Shown here one piece after another: positions 20,190-30,561 of a stretch of 64,000 nucleotides of DNA (position 1 is the first letter of the stretch; every line of letters begins with the position of its first letter). Under the pieces are notes generated by a model. The model saw nothing but the letters and a program-made list of their open reading frames with translations. It was not told where the DNA came from and searched no databases. Location: positions 608,001 through 672,000 of the forward strand of contig JBBBDQ010001617.1 in the NCBI GenBank assembly GCA_037127315.1, given 5' to 3'. This DNA is from Ascarosepion bandense. Taxonomy: Eukaryota; Mollusca; Cephalopoda; Sepiida; Sepiidae. Made by a program: the position numbers and the translations under genes.

Positions 20190-20993
20190 TATATTTCTGA
20201 GATGAGTTAGTATTTACATTATTCGGAATATTGTCCTCATCTTTGTTGTCATTTGTACGACGTTTCAGCCCTGTGCTCTGGCCTTTTTCAGTTGCTAGAA
20301 ATTTTGAACCGAACCCTCTTAAAGCCTCGATTGGAAGTCATGAGTTATCTCCCTGCAAGATAACTCATGACTTTCAATCGAGGTTTTACGCAAGGAATGA
20401 GGATGATATACTCCAGTGATTGTAATAAAGAGTTCTGTTCAAAATTCACCTGAAGAAGGCCGGAGCATACAATGGTCAAAACATCATACAAATGGCAACA
20501 AAGATGAGGACAATAGTCCGAATAATGTAAATACTGTAAATACTACCTCATCTCAGAAATATAGACAAATAGAATGATCTATTATTAAACGTCGTACAAA
20601 TGGCAACAAAAATGAGGACAATAGTCCGAATAATGTAAATACTGTAAATACTACCTCATCTCAGAAATATAGACAAATAGAATGATCTATTATTAAACGT
20701 CGTACAAATGGCAACAAAGATGAGGACAATAGTCCGAATAATGTAAATACTGTAAATACTACCTCATCTCAGAAATATAGATAAATAGAATGATCTATTA
20801 TTAAACGTCGTACAAATGGCAACAAAGATGAGGACAATAGTCCGAATAATGTAAATACTGTAAATACTACCTCATCTCAGAAATATAGACAAATAGAATG
20901 ATCTATTATTAAACGTCGTACAAATGGCAACAAAGATGAGGACAATAGTCCGAATAATGTAAATATTGTCAACACTTATTCTGTTTATTTCAG
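20190..20993. repeat. Foldback element with 108-bp tandem units in its right arm
   Basis: Centre near 20354: AGTCATGAGTTATCT faces AGATAACTCATGACT. The left arm (about 20190-20353) is the reverse complement of 20355-20560. The right arm then continues as 108-bp tandem units (marker CGTCGTACAAATGGCAAC at 20590, 20698, 20806, 20914). The last unit is cut at the splice acceptor of exon D, only about 20 bp before the exon. Another such element is at 34990-36134. Confidence 0.85.
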
Positions 20994-21451
20994 AGGTTCT
21001 TCTCAACAGTTACATGTCTGATTTTCATCGGGCCCTTGCTCAGCTGGAGGTGACCAACCAAAATGAAAAATCCAAGGCTTTCCAGCTACAATCTGACCAA
21101 CTTATAAAATATCAGCATCTTGAGGATTCGTTTAATGAATGCCTGACTTTGAAAGATCATAAACATCCCAAAGACATCACTGATGCAACCACAGTCGAAC
21201 CATCTCTTTCAGGAGAGAACACTTCAAATTCATTTTCATCAGAAAAGATAAAAAAACCCAGAGAGACTTTGCTTTCAATTCCACCTGATTTGAAGCCATC
21301 TTTGGATCCTGAGGTGTCACTCAAACATAATCTGAAAGAGTTAATGTCTGCTAGGCAGGGTAATGGGAATAAAACGTCAGCAGTTGATGAAAATGAAGAT
21401 AAGCCAATGTTGAAATTAAAAACAAAAACGATAAGAAAAAAGTTACCATGA
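20994..21451 (+). CDS. Terminal exon D of the unidentified host gene
   Basis: Begins after CTGTTTATTTCAG, completes the Glu codon started in exon C, then reads 151 codons to TGA at 21449-21451. The first third (EVLLNSYMSDFHRALAQLEV onward) is strongly helical with leucine/hydrophobic spacing suited to a coiled coil. The remainder is low-hydrophobicity, Ser/Pro/Lys/Glu-rich and probably disordered, ending in a basic tail (LKLKTKTIRKKLP). The four exons together give 218 residues. I cannot name the protein. An internal ATG upstream of the exon (20966) would use repeat sequence and is not the likely start. Confidence 0.8.
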
Positions 21452-21689
21452 ATATTATTATTATAGCAATCCTCTTTTTTTAACACTGCCACAGGCTGCC
21501 TTAATGAATGTTAAAATAATTGATATGAACAAAAAGATAAAAAAAAACAAATTAAAATACTTAAAATTCTGCCAATTTAAACTAAATTTAAGGTTTTGGT
21601 GTTTAAAACTTTCAACTCCTCTCGCATTTTCGAATTTTTTTTTTACAGTGATGTTCATCTTGTAATAGTTCCGAGAGCCACTCAAGGTA
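21452..21689 (+). other. Probable 3' UTR of the host gene
   Basis: AT-rich, with an ATTAAA at about 21551 as the nearest possible polyadenylation signal. No clear AATAAA in this stretch. The extent is inferred. Confidence 0.35.
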
Positions 21690-21870
21690 GAGTTACAGAG
21701 TAAGAGGCATAATTTATGCAGATATGTGCAGAAATTAACTGTTAATACTAAACTTGAACAGACTAAGATTGTAGTGATCAGGGAAGCACTCTCTTGGGAG
21801 TCAATTCCACAAGGTAGTGGTTCATTTGAAGAAGATGCTTGAGTGGAACTTACATCTCACCAAAGACATA
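21690..21870 (-). mobile_element. Old LINE 3' fragment
   Basis: The minus strand resembles the C-terminal coding/3' UTR region of the Jockey-like LINE (GATTGTAGTGATCAGGGAAGC and TTCCACAAGG on the + strand correspond to the GGTTGTAGCC / TTCCACAG blocks elsewhere). Very diverged. Confidence 0.45.
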
Positions 21871-21944
21871 TGAAAGAAATGCGAATGTTTTGCCACAATG
21901 GCAGGTTTTAACATTGAAAGTTATGACTGGTGAAATTGTTGTAT

Positions 21945-22165
21945 ATTGCTGCTGGATCTCGTCCTTGGTTGACTTTTATCTATGGCCTGATGTATCTATC
22001 AAATATTTCCTTGCTGGTCATTGCCTTTCAAGCTGGTTGTTATTTGCATTTTTTTATTTTACTGTTGCACTTGTTGACATCATTCACAACCGGATATATC
22101 TGTCAGCCACACTTGTCCTTTGTTGACCTCACCCAAGGCCGGATGTACCTGTCAGTTACCTTTTT
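21945..22165 (+). repeat. Degenerate tandem repeat related to 16376-16505
   Basis: Units with TTGTTGAC, GGCC(G/T)GATGTA and CTGTCAG. Overlapping short frames are repeat-derived. Confidence 0.45.
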
Positions 22166-22176
22166 GTTCAAGGTAA

Positions 22177-22548
22177 TACAGGGTGTCTATTATGTCTGTG
22201 TGCACTTTAAAAAAATTATAACTTTATTTGTATTTGTCATAGAAATAATCTGTAAAAAATGTTATAAATTTTAATGTACGTAGTTTTAAGTATAGTTATT
22301 GAATAATTCCTTACCACAAAATTTGAAAAGAATTTTTAGATGAGTAAAAAACTTTTATTATAAAAATTGTTTCACCCTTTGTATTGCTCATGATGAAGGA
22401 CATGTGGAAACTTAAATAAAATTTCAATAAAACCTTAAAAAATATAGATTTACTTCTTTCTAATCCTTTTTACAAATTATTTCTATCGCAACTACAAATA
22501 AAGTTATAAATTTTTTTAAAGTGCACACAAACTTATGGACACCCTGTA
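22177..22548. mobile_element. Tc1/mariner-type MITE, 372 bp
   Basis: Ends are TACAGGGTGTC (22177) and GACACCCTGTA (to 22548), each starting or ending with TA. The terminal inverted repeats extend about 80 bp, including GTGCACTTTAAAAAAATTAT and its near complement. The interior is AT-rich with no transposase. TA ends and long TIRs point to a non-autonomous Tc1/mariner element. Confidence 0.8.
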
Positions 22549-23242
22549 TATTACAGAACTAAGGAGTGTGGTTCATCTGAATACATCCAATGGAAATAAC
22601 AATATGCGAGCAAGATGCTTATGACCTTTCCTCTCTCAGGAAAGGGTTGCAGGATGGAAAGTAATGTCTTCCACAAGAACATAGAGAGGAATTTGGACTC
22701 TGTTGAGAGTGGAAAGTGAAGGTTGGGCATATGTGACCCATATATGCTAAATACAAAAAGAAAGTTAGTCCTAAATTAAGGGTTTCAGTAGTAAAAAAAA
22801 AATATGGATGCCTCATATTTTAAAACTAAAAGCTGAACTTTAATTTACTGATCTCAATAATCTAAAAGTGACAACCATTTTTTATACAAGAATTGTCTAC
22901 ATTGCATTGCTCTTTCTCAAAGATTAAATCTTCTACAACTTTCACCAAATACTACTTGAAACTGAGTCAAATGGATTGTATTTATAGCAGCATTCGGAGT
23001 ATTTTAACCTTCAAATTTCATTTAAGTTCGCAAATTTTTAATATTCTTTAATATTTATTTTTAATATTCATTCATGTTCATTTTTAATATTCATTAATAT
23101 TCATTTTAATATTCACTTCTAACATTCCCTGAGGTAGCACAAAAGAGCAATACTTTTATTACATGTTTTAAAAAAATAATGAACCTCACTGTAGACTGAT
23201 CTACCTCTTAAGAAGTTGTAGAATGCATCAGCTGAAATGTTA
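22549..23242. other. No gene seen
   Basis: Contains a run of imperfect ATTCATTTTTAATATT units at about 23035-23125 and short frames only. Confidence 0.5.
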
Positions 23243-23815
23243 TTTTTTTTTTTAATCATATCACCCTGAGCAAGGTGGTAACACCACTGATGTGCAGGGG
23301 GCTATATAAGAGAAAAAGATTAGAGGAGAGTGAGGAGAAAGACAAACTATTTAGAAAGGTGCAAGAGAAGGATGGGAATACAGGTGTGATGACAGTGGCA
23401 TAGATGGAGAGAAAGGAAAGGATATACAGGGCGGTGTGGAAAGAACTAGGATCAAGTAGTTAAGAAATGAGTATTGACCTTGCATTTGAATTCCTGGAGG
23501 TTGTAGCCATCAGGAAAGCAAGCATAAGGAAGTGAGTTCCACAGGCGAGAAGTGCGAGAAAAGAAGCTGAAAGAGTAGAATTGTCGTCTGCATTTGGTTG
23601 ATCTAACTGTGAATAGGTGAGACTCAGTTGCCAGTCAGGTTGCATGAGTAAACACCTGTTGTGGAGGCACCAGTGACTTAAGTTTGTTGGAGCAGAAGCC
23701 ATGGAAGTATAAAACAGACAAAGGGAAGCCACATCTTGTCGGTGGGAAAGTGGCTGTAGTCGAGCTGCCAAGTCAGTACCTATCACATTCCTGATTCTCC
23801 TTTGGAGCCTGTCAA
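23243..23815 (-). mobile_element. Jockey-like LINE 3' fragment
   Basis: On the minus strand, broken codons for the C-terminal region (DLAARLQPLSHRQDVASLCL near 23780-23720) lead to a 3' UTR ending GTTACCACCTTGCTCAGGG and ATGATTAAAAA. The UTR wording differs from 18395 and matches 40935 and 63165, so a second subfamily is present. Confidence 0.75.
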
Positions 23816-24224
23816 TTAAAAAGAAAAAAAGAAAAGGTGAGGCTATCCAAACAATTTTTGGAAAGATAAAAATTTGCTGAAGTTATAGATCTTCAATTTT
23901 ATTTTATAATAAAATTATTTAAGTTCTTTTCTCTTTTTTTTTTTTTAGATTTATTAAAAATAATGTTTGTTTTTTTAACATAATCACCTCCTTATAATTG
24001 GAATAGTAACCGAAGATTTGCTGCAATTTTACATATCAATATTAGTTTACCAAGAGAAATTATGTTTGTAAAATCTGTATATGAATGTTAGAGGGTCAGT
24101 TAGTAAATCTGTAGCCTGACACAAAATTAACTGAATTTTGTTCTGAAAATTTCACTGTCATTTGATCTTATTTTCTTTACTAATGCCTAGCCAATATAAA
24201 GCCTGAGTACTATTATATATAGGG
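23816..24224. other. No gene seen
   Basis: A/T-rich, with a T-run at 23935-23946. No recognised repeat. Confidence 0.45.
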
Positions 24225-24655
24225 CTACTGTATAAGGTGCCTGATAAGAATGAAAGAAGAGATGGTTGGAGGTAAAGATTATGAGGACATGGAAGGCATA
24301 ATAATTGACCCTTGACTTGAAGAGGTTACGAGTGTAGTATTTAGGGAAGCATCCACTCGGGAGGAAATGAGGATAATTTGGCTCCCTGGAAGTAGCATGT
24401 CCTAGTTGTAAAGGTCTGTCTTGTTAAAGCTAAAGAATGGAGCGCTCATCAGAACACTTTCGCAGTGAAAATGGTGATAGAATAGAGATAGGTTTATGAT
24501 GTGGGTAAAAATAAGCTGCAGAGTTGAGAATAAGTCCTCTTTCTCCAGACTGTGAGAAGAATTTTGAACTCTTGCCAAAACTGCAAAGTCAGAATTGAGC
24601 AGTCCAACCCAGATAACAATACTCGTCACTGAATTAAGTGCCTTGACAAGCAAGA
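24225..24655 (-). mobile_element. Old LINE 3' fragment
   Basis: + strand blocks such as TTGACTTGAAGAGGTTACGA, GGAAGCATCCACTCGGGAGG and AACACTTTCGCAG parallel the C-terminal/3' UTR part of the Jockey-like LINE in antisense. Diverged; no frame survives. Confidence 0.45.
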
Positions 24656-24917
24656 GAATTATGTATTCAGATGTTAATAGAGTAATTTATTCTGAAGTAT
24701 TTTTTGTTGTTGATTATTAGAAAATACTTCACCAAATACATTTTGACTAGCAAATATCAGAGTATCAAAACACATTAAGAAAAAAAGTTGTACCTTAAGC
24801 TGGTACAAGGTTAAATAATGGACCAATCTGTATGGATTAGATTCATTGTACTGACAAGCTTTTTTGTCAGTGTTTAGTTTATGTCATTTACTTGTTATTT
24901 TCCCATATATATATATA

Positions 24918-26178
24918 TATATATATACACTGTAATGGTTGTTACAATGTTTTTAAATTCATAGTATCACTACACAAAAAATTTCTCATGTTTCAAAGCC
25001 AGCCCATTATGTTTTGGCTTCATCCTCAGGTGGTTTTTTTAGAAATAAGAATTATCCAGTTGAAAAGACCATTTATTTGTGTTGGATTTGTTATTTTTGG
25101 GTGTTAGAGGGGTTGGTCTGTATTTTGAGTTCCGTTGACCTTTTTACCTGTGTTGGGGTTAAGTGTTTGTTTTTGGCAGAGTTCATGATAAGTTTAATCT
25201 ATTAATCTTGAAAGGGCTGGTACTGCTGGAGCCTTTGGTTTAGGGGTTGGTAGATGTTGTTTTGTTTTGGGGTTGGTTTCTCCTTAATTTAATGTATGTT
25301 ATTTTGTATTGGGGTGTGTGCTTTTTTTTGTTTTTTTGTTTTTTATAAAATATATTTTTTATAAAATATATCTTTCATAAAAAAATATTTTATAATATTC
25401 CATAATATTAAGCTATTTTATAATATTATAAAATATAATATTTATAATATTTAAGAAATATATTTCTTTCATAAAATCTATCCTTTATACAACATATTTT
25501 ATAAATATAAAGTATATTTTTTTATTTATTTATCTACTATTCTGTTGCAACTGCATTATTTTTTGTTGGTATTGTATAGGGTTTGTTTTCTTTTGAGGGG
25601 GGTTTCTGGTTGTTTTTTTTTTGTTTACTTAAATTTTAGCCAGAAATATTTGCGATGTTTGCATATTACAGCTAATTCGTCTCTACGGTTTAGTAAATCG
25701 TTGCTGTTAGGGTACTGGAGAATGTGTAGTTTTTCACTTAGACATAAAGGGCAGATGTCATTGAGTGAGTTGCAAGTTCTAGTTTTTTCTAGGATTTTCC
25801 ATTTTACTTTGGGTTTCTGTTTTGAATCCTTTAGCTTCCAAAAGTATGTGGAAAGGGATGTTAGGTTTCAATACAGTTTATACCGAAACCAAACATCCCT
25901 AACAAACAAACCCTAATACCAACAAAAAATAATGCAGTTGCAACAGAATAGTAGATAAATAAATAAAAAAATATACTAAATATAACCCCTCTAACACCCA
26001 AAAATAACAAATCCAACACAAATAAATGGTCTTTTCAACTGGATAATTCTCATTTCTAAAAAAATCACCTGAGGATGAAGCCAAAACATAATGGGCTGGC
26101 TTTTATTCAATGTAGTGGTACTGGAATGTAGTGATACTATGAATTTAAAAACATTGTAACAACCATTACAGTATAACA
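24918..26178. mobile_element. Foldback element with inverted arms of about 200 bp
   Basis: 24925-25120 and 25985-26175 are reverse complements over most of their length (CTGTAATGGTTGTTACAATG ... GGGTGTTAGAGGGGTT). A second inner pair, 25516-25582 and 25907-25975 (TGCAACTGCATTATTTTTTG and its complement), continues the symmetry. The middle is AT-rich and has no transposase. A third, diverged right arm is at 26335-26515. Each arm contains CTGAGGATGAAGCC, a hammerhead-like strand. Confidence 0.75.
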
Positions 26179-26212
26179 CTCTACATTTGTATCGAGCACT
26201 CTTTATAAAAGT

Positions 26213-26330
26213 AAATGCATGAACAAAAAGGTAAATAAACTTATGAGTTCAACAACTTAGTTACAATATATATATATATAAGTTGTAGAACTCATAGGTT
26301 TTTTTAACCTGTTGTTCATGCATTTACCCC
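26213..26330. repeat. Long hairpin around a TA loop
   Basis: AAATGCATGAACAAAAAGGT ... TATGAGTTCAACAACTTA at 26213-26262 faces TAAGTTGTAGAACTCATA ... TTGTTCATGCATTTA ending near 26330, with (TA)n between the arms. An almost perfect palindrome of about 118 bp. Confidence 0.85.
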
Positions 26331-26514
26331 AACTCACACCTAAGAAAACAAATCCACCACAAATAAATGGTCTTTTCAACTAGATAATTTTCATACTAAC
26401 TAGATCACCTGACGAAGAAGCAACCTAGACACATGGTCAGATTCGAAATGCGGAAATTTTTGTGTAGTGATACTATGGATTTATAAACCATTGTAACAAC
26501 TATTATAATATATA

Positions 26515-26700
26515 TATCCAAATGAATAAGGAATGAAGAAAATATTAACAAAGTTCAAAGCATTAATTTAAAAGAGTGCCCAATATAGAAATAGGGCAAT
26601 GAATATTATAAATTATACTTTAGACCATGTACAAACTACAATCTACTATAAAAGTGTACATTTTGTTCCGACATTGAAAGAACAATGAGAGAAAAGACTG
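26515..26700 (-). repeat. Repeat family E, minus-strand copy
   Basis: The minus strand has the order CATTGTTCTTTCAATGTCG-GAAC, CAAAATGTACACTTTTATAG, TAGTTTGTACATGG, TTTAAATTAATGCTTTG, then (TA)n at 26508. The CTGATGA strand has decayed to CTCTCA, and the core reads GGAAC for GAAAC. Confidence 0.6.
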
Positions 26701-26756
26701 GGTACAGTGGGTATTGAGGAAAGAATAAAAGATGAATGGGATTCAAGAAGATAGAA

Positions 26757-27120
26757 GATGACTATTGATGTTGCATTTAAATTTTTAGAGATTGTAGCTA
26801 TCAGGGAAATAAGTAAATGGAAGGGAATTCCACAGGCGGGAAGTGCTAGAAAAGAAGCTGTTGGAGTAGAAGTAGTGGTTACATTTTGCTATTTCAACAG
26901 TAAAAGGGTGGGACCTAGATGCCAATCTAGCAGCATGCTTAAATTCCTGTGGATGAGGCAACAGGGGAAAAAAAAACTCATCAGAACAGTTGTCATCAAA
27001 ATATTTGTAGAAGAGACTGAGGGAAGTCACATCACGTCACGTCATGTCAATGAGAAAATAACTGAAGTCACGATGCCAAGTAGAATTGATTATATAGCAA
27101 ATCCTTTTTCGGATTTTGTC
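26757..27120 (-). mobile_element. Jockey-like LINE C-terminal fragment
   Basis: The minus strand encodes pieces such as SLFYKYFDDNCSDE and SNSFFSSTSRLWNSLPF followed by DSYNL, equivalent to the C-terminus at 52600-52880. Frameshifted and diverged; the 5' part decays past 27050. Confidence 0.7.
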
Positions 27121-27127
27121 GAGAACC

Positions 27128-27640
27128 TCAAAATGAATAGAAGTTGGAGTTTTGTTTTATGGCTTATCGACCTCTGTAGGTTATTTAATGCCAAAAAAGG
27201 TGGGTTGTTAAGATATTTTTTATATTTGGTTATAGTGAAAAGGTTGATTTAGTCAGATTTTAATTAACTTTTTTATAATTTTTATTTTATAAAGCTGAAG
27301 ATGTTTTCTAGTTTTGTATTAAAAAATATATTGCTCATAATTTTTTTCCTTCAAAAATGTATTGTTGGTAATATTTTTCTTTAAAAATGCATATTTTTCT
27401 ATAAAAGTCTATTTTTACGCATATATTTCTATAAAAGTGTATTTTTATACTTTTATAGTGTTTTGACCTCAGTTTAGGGGTTAACTATTTGCCCATTGCT
27501 GGGACCCTAACAGGTGTGACCACTCCGGGTCAGAGTGGACCTGGGAACAACAGCAATGAAGAGGTGGTTCCATGCTCCTCAAAACCTTCGAGTCGGAGGC
27601 CTCACTGCCGAATGCAGTTTACGCTCATACCCAGGACCGA
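27128..27640 (+). repeat. Repeat family C, opposite orientation
   Basis: Reverse complement of the 15716-16215 and 38040-38505 copies: TTATTTAATGCCAAAAAAGG, AAAGTGTATTTTTATACTTT, TTTTGACCTCAGTTTAGGGG, GGGTCAGAGTGGACCTGG, GGTGGTTCCATGC. Non-coding. Confidence 0.65.
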
Positions 27641-28002
27641 ATAGGAGTACCCGACCAGATATGGCAACAGTATTCAGTGCATAAATGAATGGTAGATTTA
27701 TAAAGGTGCAATTTTGATTCGTCCGAGATGAAGAGGAATCAAGTAGATAGAAGATGGCAATTAAGGTTGCATTTAAACTTTTGAAGATTGTAGCTATCAG
27801 GGAAGGAAAGAAATGGAAGGGAGTTCAAGCAAACGGAAGTGCGAGAAAAGAAACTGTTAGAGTAGAAGAGGTGGTTGCATTTAACTAGTTCGACAGTAAA
27901 AAGAGTGAAACGTTGATACCAATCAGGTAAATATACGTGGTCTGGGTACCAGGGTAAAAGCTCGTCAAAGCAGTTGCCACGAAAATACTTGTAGAAAAGA
28001 CA
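27640..28002 (-). mobile_element. Jockey-like LINE C-terminal fragment with terminal (CA)n
   Basis: The minus strand carries LFYKYFRGNCFDELLPWYP- and SNSFFSRTSVCLNSLPFL-like codons, joined at 27720 to a piece equivalent to an upstream part (CCGACCAGATATGGCAACAG), so it is internally deleted. It ends at the CA run 28001-28035. Confidence 0.65.
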
Positions 28003-28035
28003 CACACACACGCACACACACACACACACACACAC

Positions 28036-28300
28036 TATAAATTATACTTTAGAACTTGTACAAACTACAGTCTACATTTACATCAGGTAGTAAGGATGGT
28101 GCCATTATTATTACTAACTACCTGATGAGACATTGTTCTTTCAATGTCGAAACAAAATGTACACTTTTATCGTAGACTGCAGTTTGTACATGTTCTAAAG
28201 TATAATTTATAATATTCTTTGGTCTACTTCTATATTGAGCACTGTTTTAAATTAATGTTTTGAACGTTGTAAATATTTTTTTCGTTCCTTATTCATTTGA
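28036..28300 (+). repeat. Repeat family E, + copy, with inverted left arm
   Basis: 28117-28300 repeats the order seen at 4811-5010: hammerhead, TGTACATGTTCTAAAG, TATATTGAGCACTGTTTTAA, TTCGTTCCTTATTCATTTG, then (TA)n. 28036-28080 is the reverse complement of 28172-28212 (CTTTAGAACTTGTACAAACT), so the hammerhead sits in the loop of a foldback. Confidence 0.75.
28118..28175 (+). ncRNA. Hammerhead ribozyme candidate in family E
   Basis: CTGATGA (28122-28128); perfect 7-bp stem II GACATTG (28129-28135) with CAATGTC (28142-28148); GAAA (28149-28152); stem III AAAA (28154-28157) with TTTT (28165-28168); cleavage bases TC (28170-28171); stem I CTAC (28118-28121) with GTAG (28172-28175). The only fault is C.A at the base of stem III (28153/28169). 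The minus copies at 7596 and 28625 keep the paired G there. Confidence 0.68.
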
Positions 28301-28321
28301 TATATATATATATATATATAT

Positions 28322-28624
28322 ATATTTGAAAAACACATCATTTAGATGCAGTTAGGACACATCATCAGTGATGTTACCCTGGTTCATTGACGGTTTCGGT
28401 CCTTTAAAAACATCATACCTTCTCTCCAGGTTGACCCAGCCAAGGTTGATCAGGCCCCAGCCGGTGTCCTAATCTCTATTTGCTACGTTATTGGAATGCA
28501 AGATGTTTTTGGTTGCACAGAAGAGGAAACATTTCTTGAATAAGGTCGTCCACAAATAAATGAATGTCCAGTGATGATAATGTGTACATGGTTCCAGTAA
28601 ATATCCGGAAATATATAAATTAAA
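28322..28624. other. No gene seen
   Basis: A GC-richer segment (28340-28560) not matched elsewhere in the window. It contains CATCATCAGTGATG and GGTTTCGG, reminiscent of split hammerhead strands, but the helices do not form convincingly. Confidence 0.4.
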
Positions 28625-28727
28625 ATAAATATATATTATAAATTATAGTTTAGAACGTGTACAAATCTTTATCCACTACAAAGTGTACATTTTGTTTTGA
28701 TACTGAAATGACAATATCTCCTCAGGT
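28625..28727 (-). repeat. Repeat family E, truncated minus copy
   Basis: The minus strand shows CTGAGGA, stem GATA/TATC, AAAAC for GAAAC, then CAAAATGTACACTTTGTAGT with the GTA triplet. One core base is lost. Truncated after TAAACTATAATTTATAA. Confidence 0.55.
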
Positions 28728-29074
28728 GTGTGGAAAGGAATGACAAGCCTCTTTTCTTATATTTGGCGAGTTGTGTGTAGGACGTAGATGGGGTTAGTGA
28801 TAAGGAGATAAGTCTTGTAAATTGTCCGTTGGAATTTTAAAAAGAGACCTAGCAAGTCAAGCCTAAGCAAACACTCTTTTTGTTTACAAAGAGAGGGCCG
28901 CATGATAAACAGTGTCTCTAACAACTTCAGATGGAACAACGAGTGCGACCTGGCCAAAACAGAGAACTACTTCTCACTGGTATTTACCACGTTCCCACCA
29001 AGGCAGATGCAACACAAGGTCAGTTAATGTGGAGATTCTGAGCCCTTAAGCTCATCCAAAAATATCCTGTAGAC

Positions 29075-29890
29075 CAGTGTTTCTCAACCTATTTTGGGCA
29101 TACCCCACCTTTAGAATCCTGATGTCCCCCCCTCCCATATGTTGATATAATGTAAAAAGTGAACTCCGTTTTAGGTGATGCTTAAAACACCAATACTTTA
29201 ATTAAAGCTTTTATTTTAAACTTAAAATTTAACGTTTGTTTAAAGCTCAAACTGCCTTAAAGTGACTTAAACAAACTTAAAAGCAACATTGCATCCATGA
29301 AAAAAAAAAAAAAAAATTAAAGACAAAGTTCCGAGCAAAAAATTACCAAAGAATAAAATATTAGGTATTGTCTTATATTATTTTTATGTTTATATGAAAC
29401 AATCAAATAAAGTCTCAAGGCATGTGATAGAGATTTGAAATATTTAAATTTATAAACAAAAACTAATTTCAAAGGAAGCTTTTTTCTGTAATACTTTGAT
29501 CAGTACTTTTAATTTAAATTGTATATTGTACAGTAACGCTATCAAATGCAAAATATCATTTATTTTATTTCAAGAAAGTATTTTTTTAATGCCATGAACA
29601 CAGAATATACGAAGGATTTGGAAACTTTGCAAAATGAAGTTCTAAAATTATTTTAAAATGGAAGTTATTCACCAGGTGGCAGTGTAATCGATGGTAATTT
29701 AAAAATCCAAGACAAATGATGAATGAAATATATGTGATATTGCTAAATTCTTATTTATTGGAATGTTAGAGCTAATAGATCACAAGAAGAAAGATCTTTA
29801 TTAGCAAAACACCTAAAAATCGAATTGCCGCCTAAAAAAATCAAATTGCCATCCCCCTGTGGGGCGTACGCAACAGGTTGGGAATCAACG
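29075..29890. mobile_element. Non-autonomous hAT-like element, 816 bp
   Basis: Begins CAGTGTTTCTCAACC and ends with the imperfect complement GGTTGGGAATCAACG. Flanked by 8-bp direct repeats CTGTAGAC (29067-29074) and TTGTAGAC (29891-29898), one mismatch. The 8-bp duplication and the CAGTG...CTCAACC end type are hAT features. No transposase inside. It splits the Penelope element's 3' region, so it is younger than that element. Confidence 0.78.
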
Positions 29891-29898
29891 TTGTAGAC

Positions 29899-30561
29899 CC
29901 TGCTTAAGGCAGAATCGGGCTCTTGTCTCTACTCTTTGGTGGGGGCCACGTTTGGGTTTCTCTTCGCCTAGAGGCAGAAAGTTCATAAAAAGAAATCCGG
30001 AGCGCAACTCGGATTATTTTTAAGATGATCTGCAAAGCAAAACCCATATTATTTCGAATGGCATCGCCAGGTACGTGTTGCTTGATCCTAACATCCAAGC
30101 GCCGCGTCGTTCTACCTTTGTAGTCGACTCCTGAGCTACATTTAAAATAGTAAATAACGGAGTTAATATGATTGGGAAGGTAAAACATTATTACGCATAG
30201 AAGAAGGATAGATCTTGTTTTAAACACAACGCGCAAATAACACTCACTTGAATTTAATGAAATACGCTTGGCCAAGATCTCACTAATCCTACCCAACCAC
30301 GGTAATCAAAGATAGACTGGGCATCTTTTAATCGTTAAAGATTTAATTTTATTAAACTGAGCAATCTTATCTCGAATAACCAATTGAACATTATCAGAAG
30401 GAGAGCCATTGTTCAAAAATATATCAGTTATAAAACTAATTTCATCTTTCAAAGTGTCATCGGAGCAAATCATCAACGTTCTATGGGTCAATGCCTTGAT
30501 AAAATTGATCTTTTATTGTTTAGGACAAAAAGTGTCACAACGAGTGTAAAGACCTGTAAAG
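29899..30561 (-). pseudogene. Penelope-like GIY-YIG endonuclease region, fragment
   Basis: The minus frame from 30296 holds SVIYYFKCSSGVDYKGRTTR, then RLDVRIKQHVP. The pattern Y...C..C...Y.GRT.RRL..R...H is the GIY-YIG module found C-terminal to Penelope RTs. 30491-30306 is a linker remnant. The frame ends KSRDKSPILP at 29907. Stops and shifts elsewhere make it a pseudogene. Confidence 0.75.

Noticed and set aside
20966..20993. ATG at 20966 as the start of a 161-codon gene
   Set aside because: Its first codons are repeat sequence and the acceptor tract; phase agreement with exon C makes 20994 an internal splice border.
28340..28420. Possible permuted hammerhead (GAAAC before CTGATGA) on the minus strand
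   Set aside because: Stem II and stem III do not pair in the required register.
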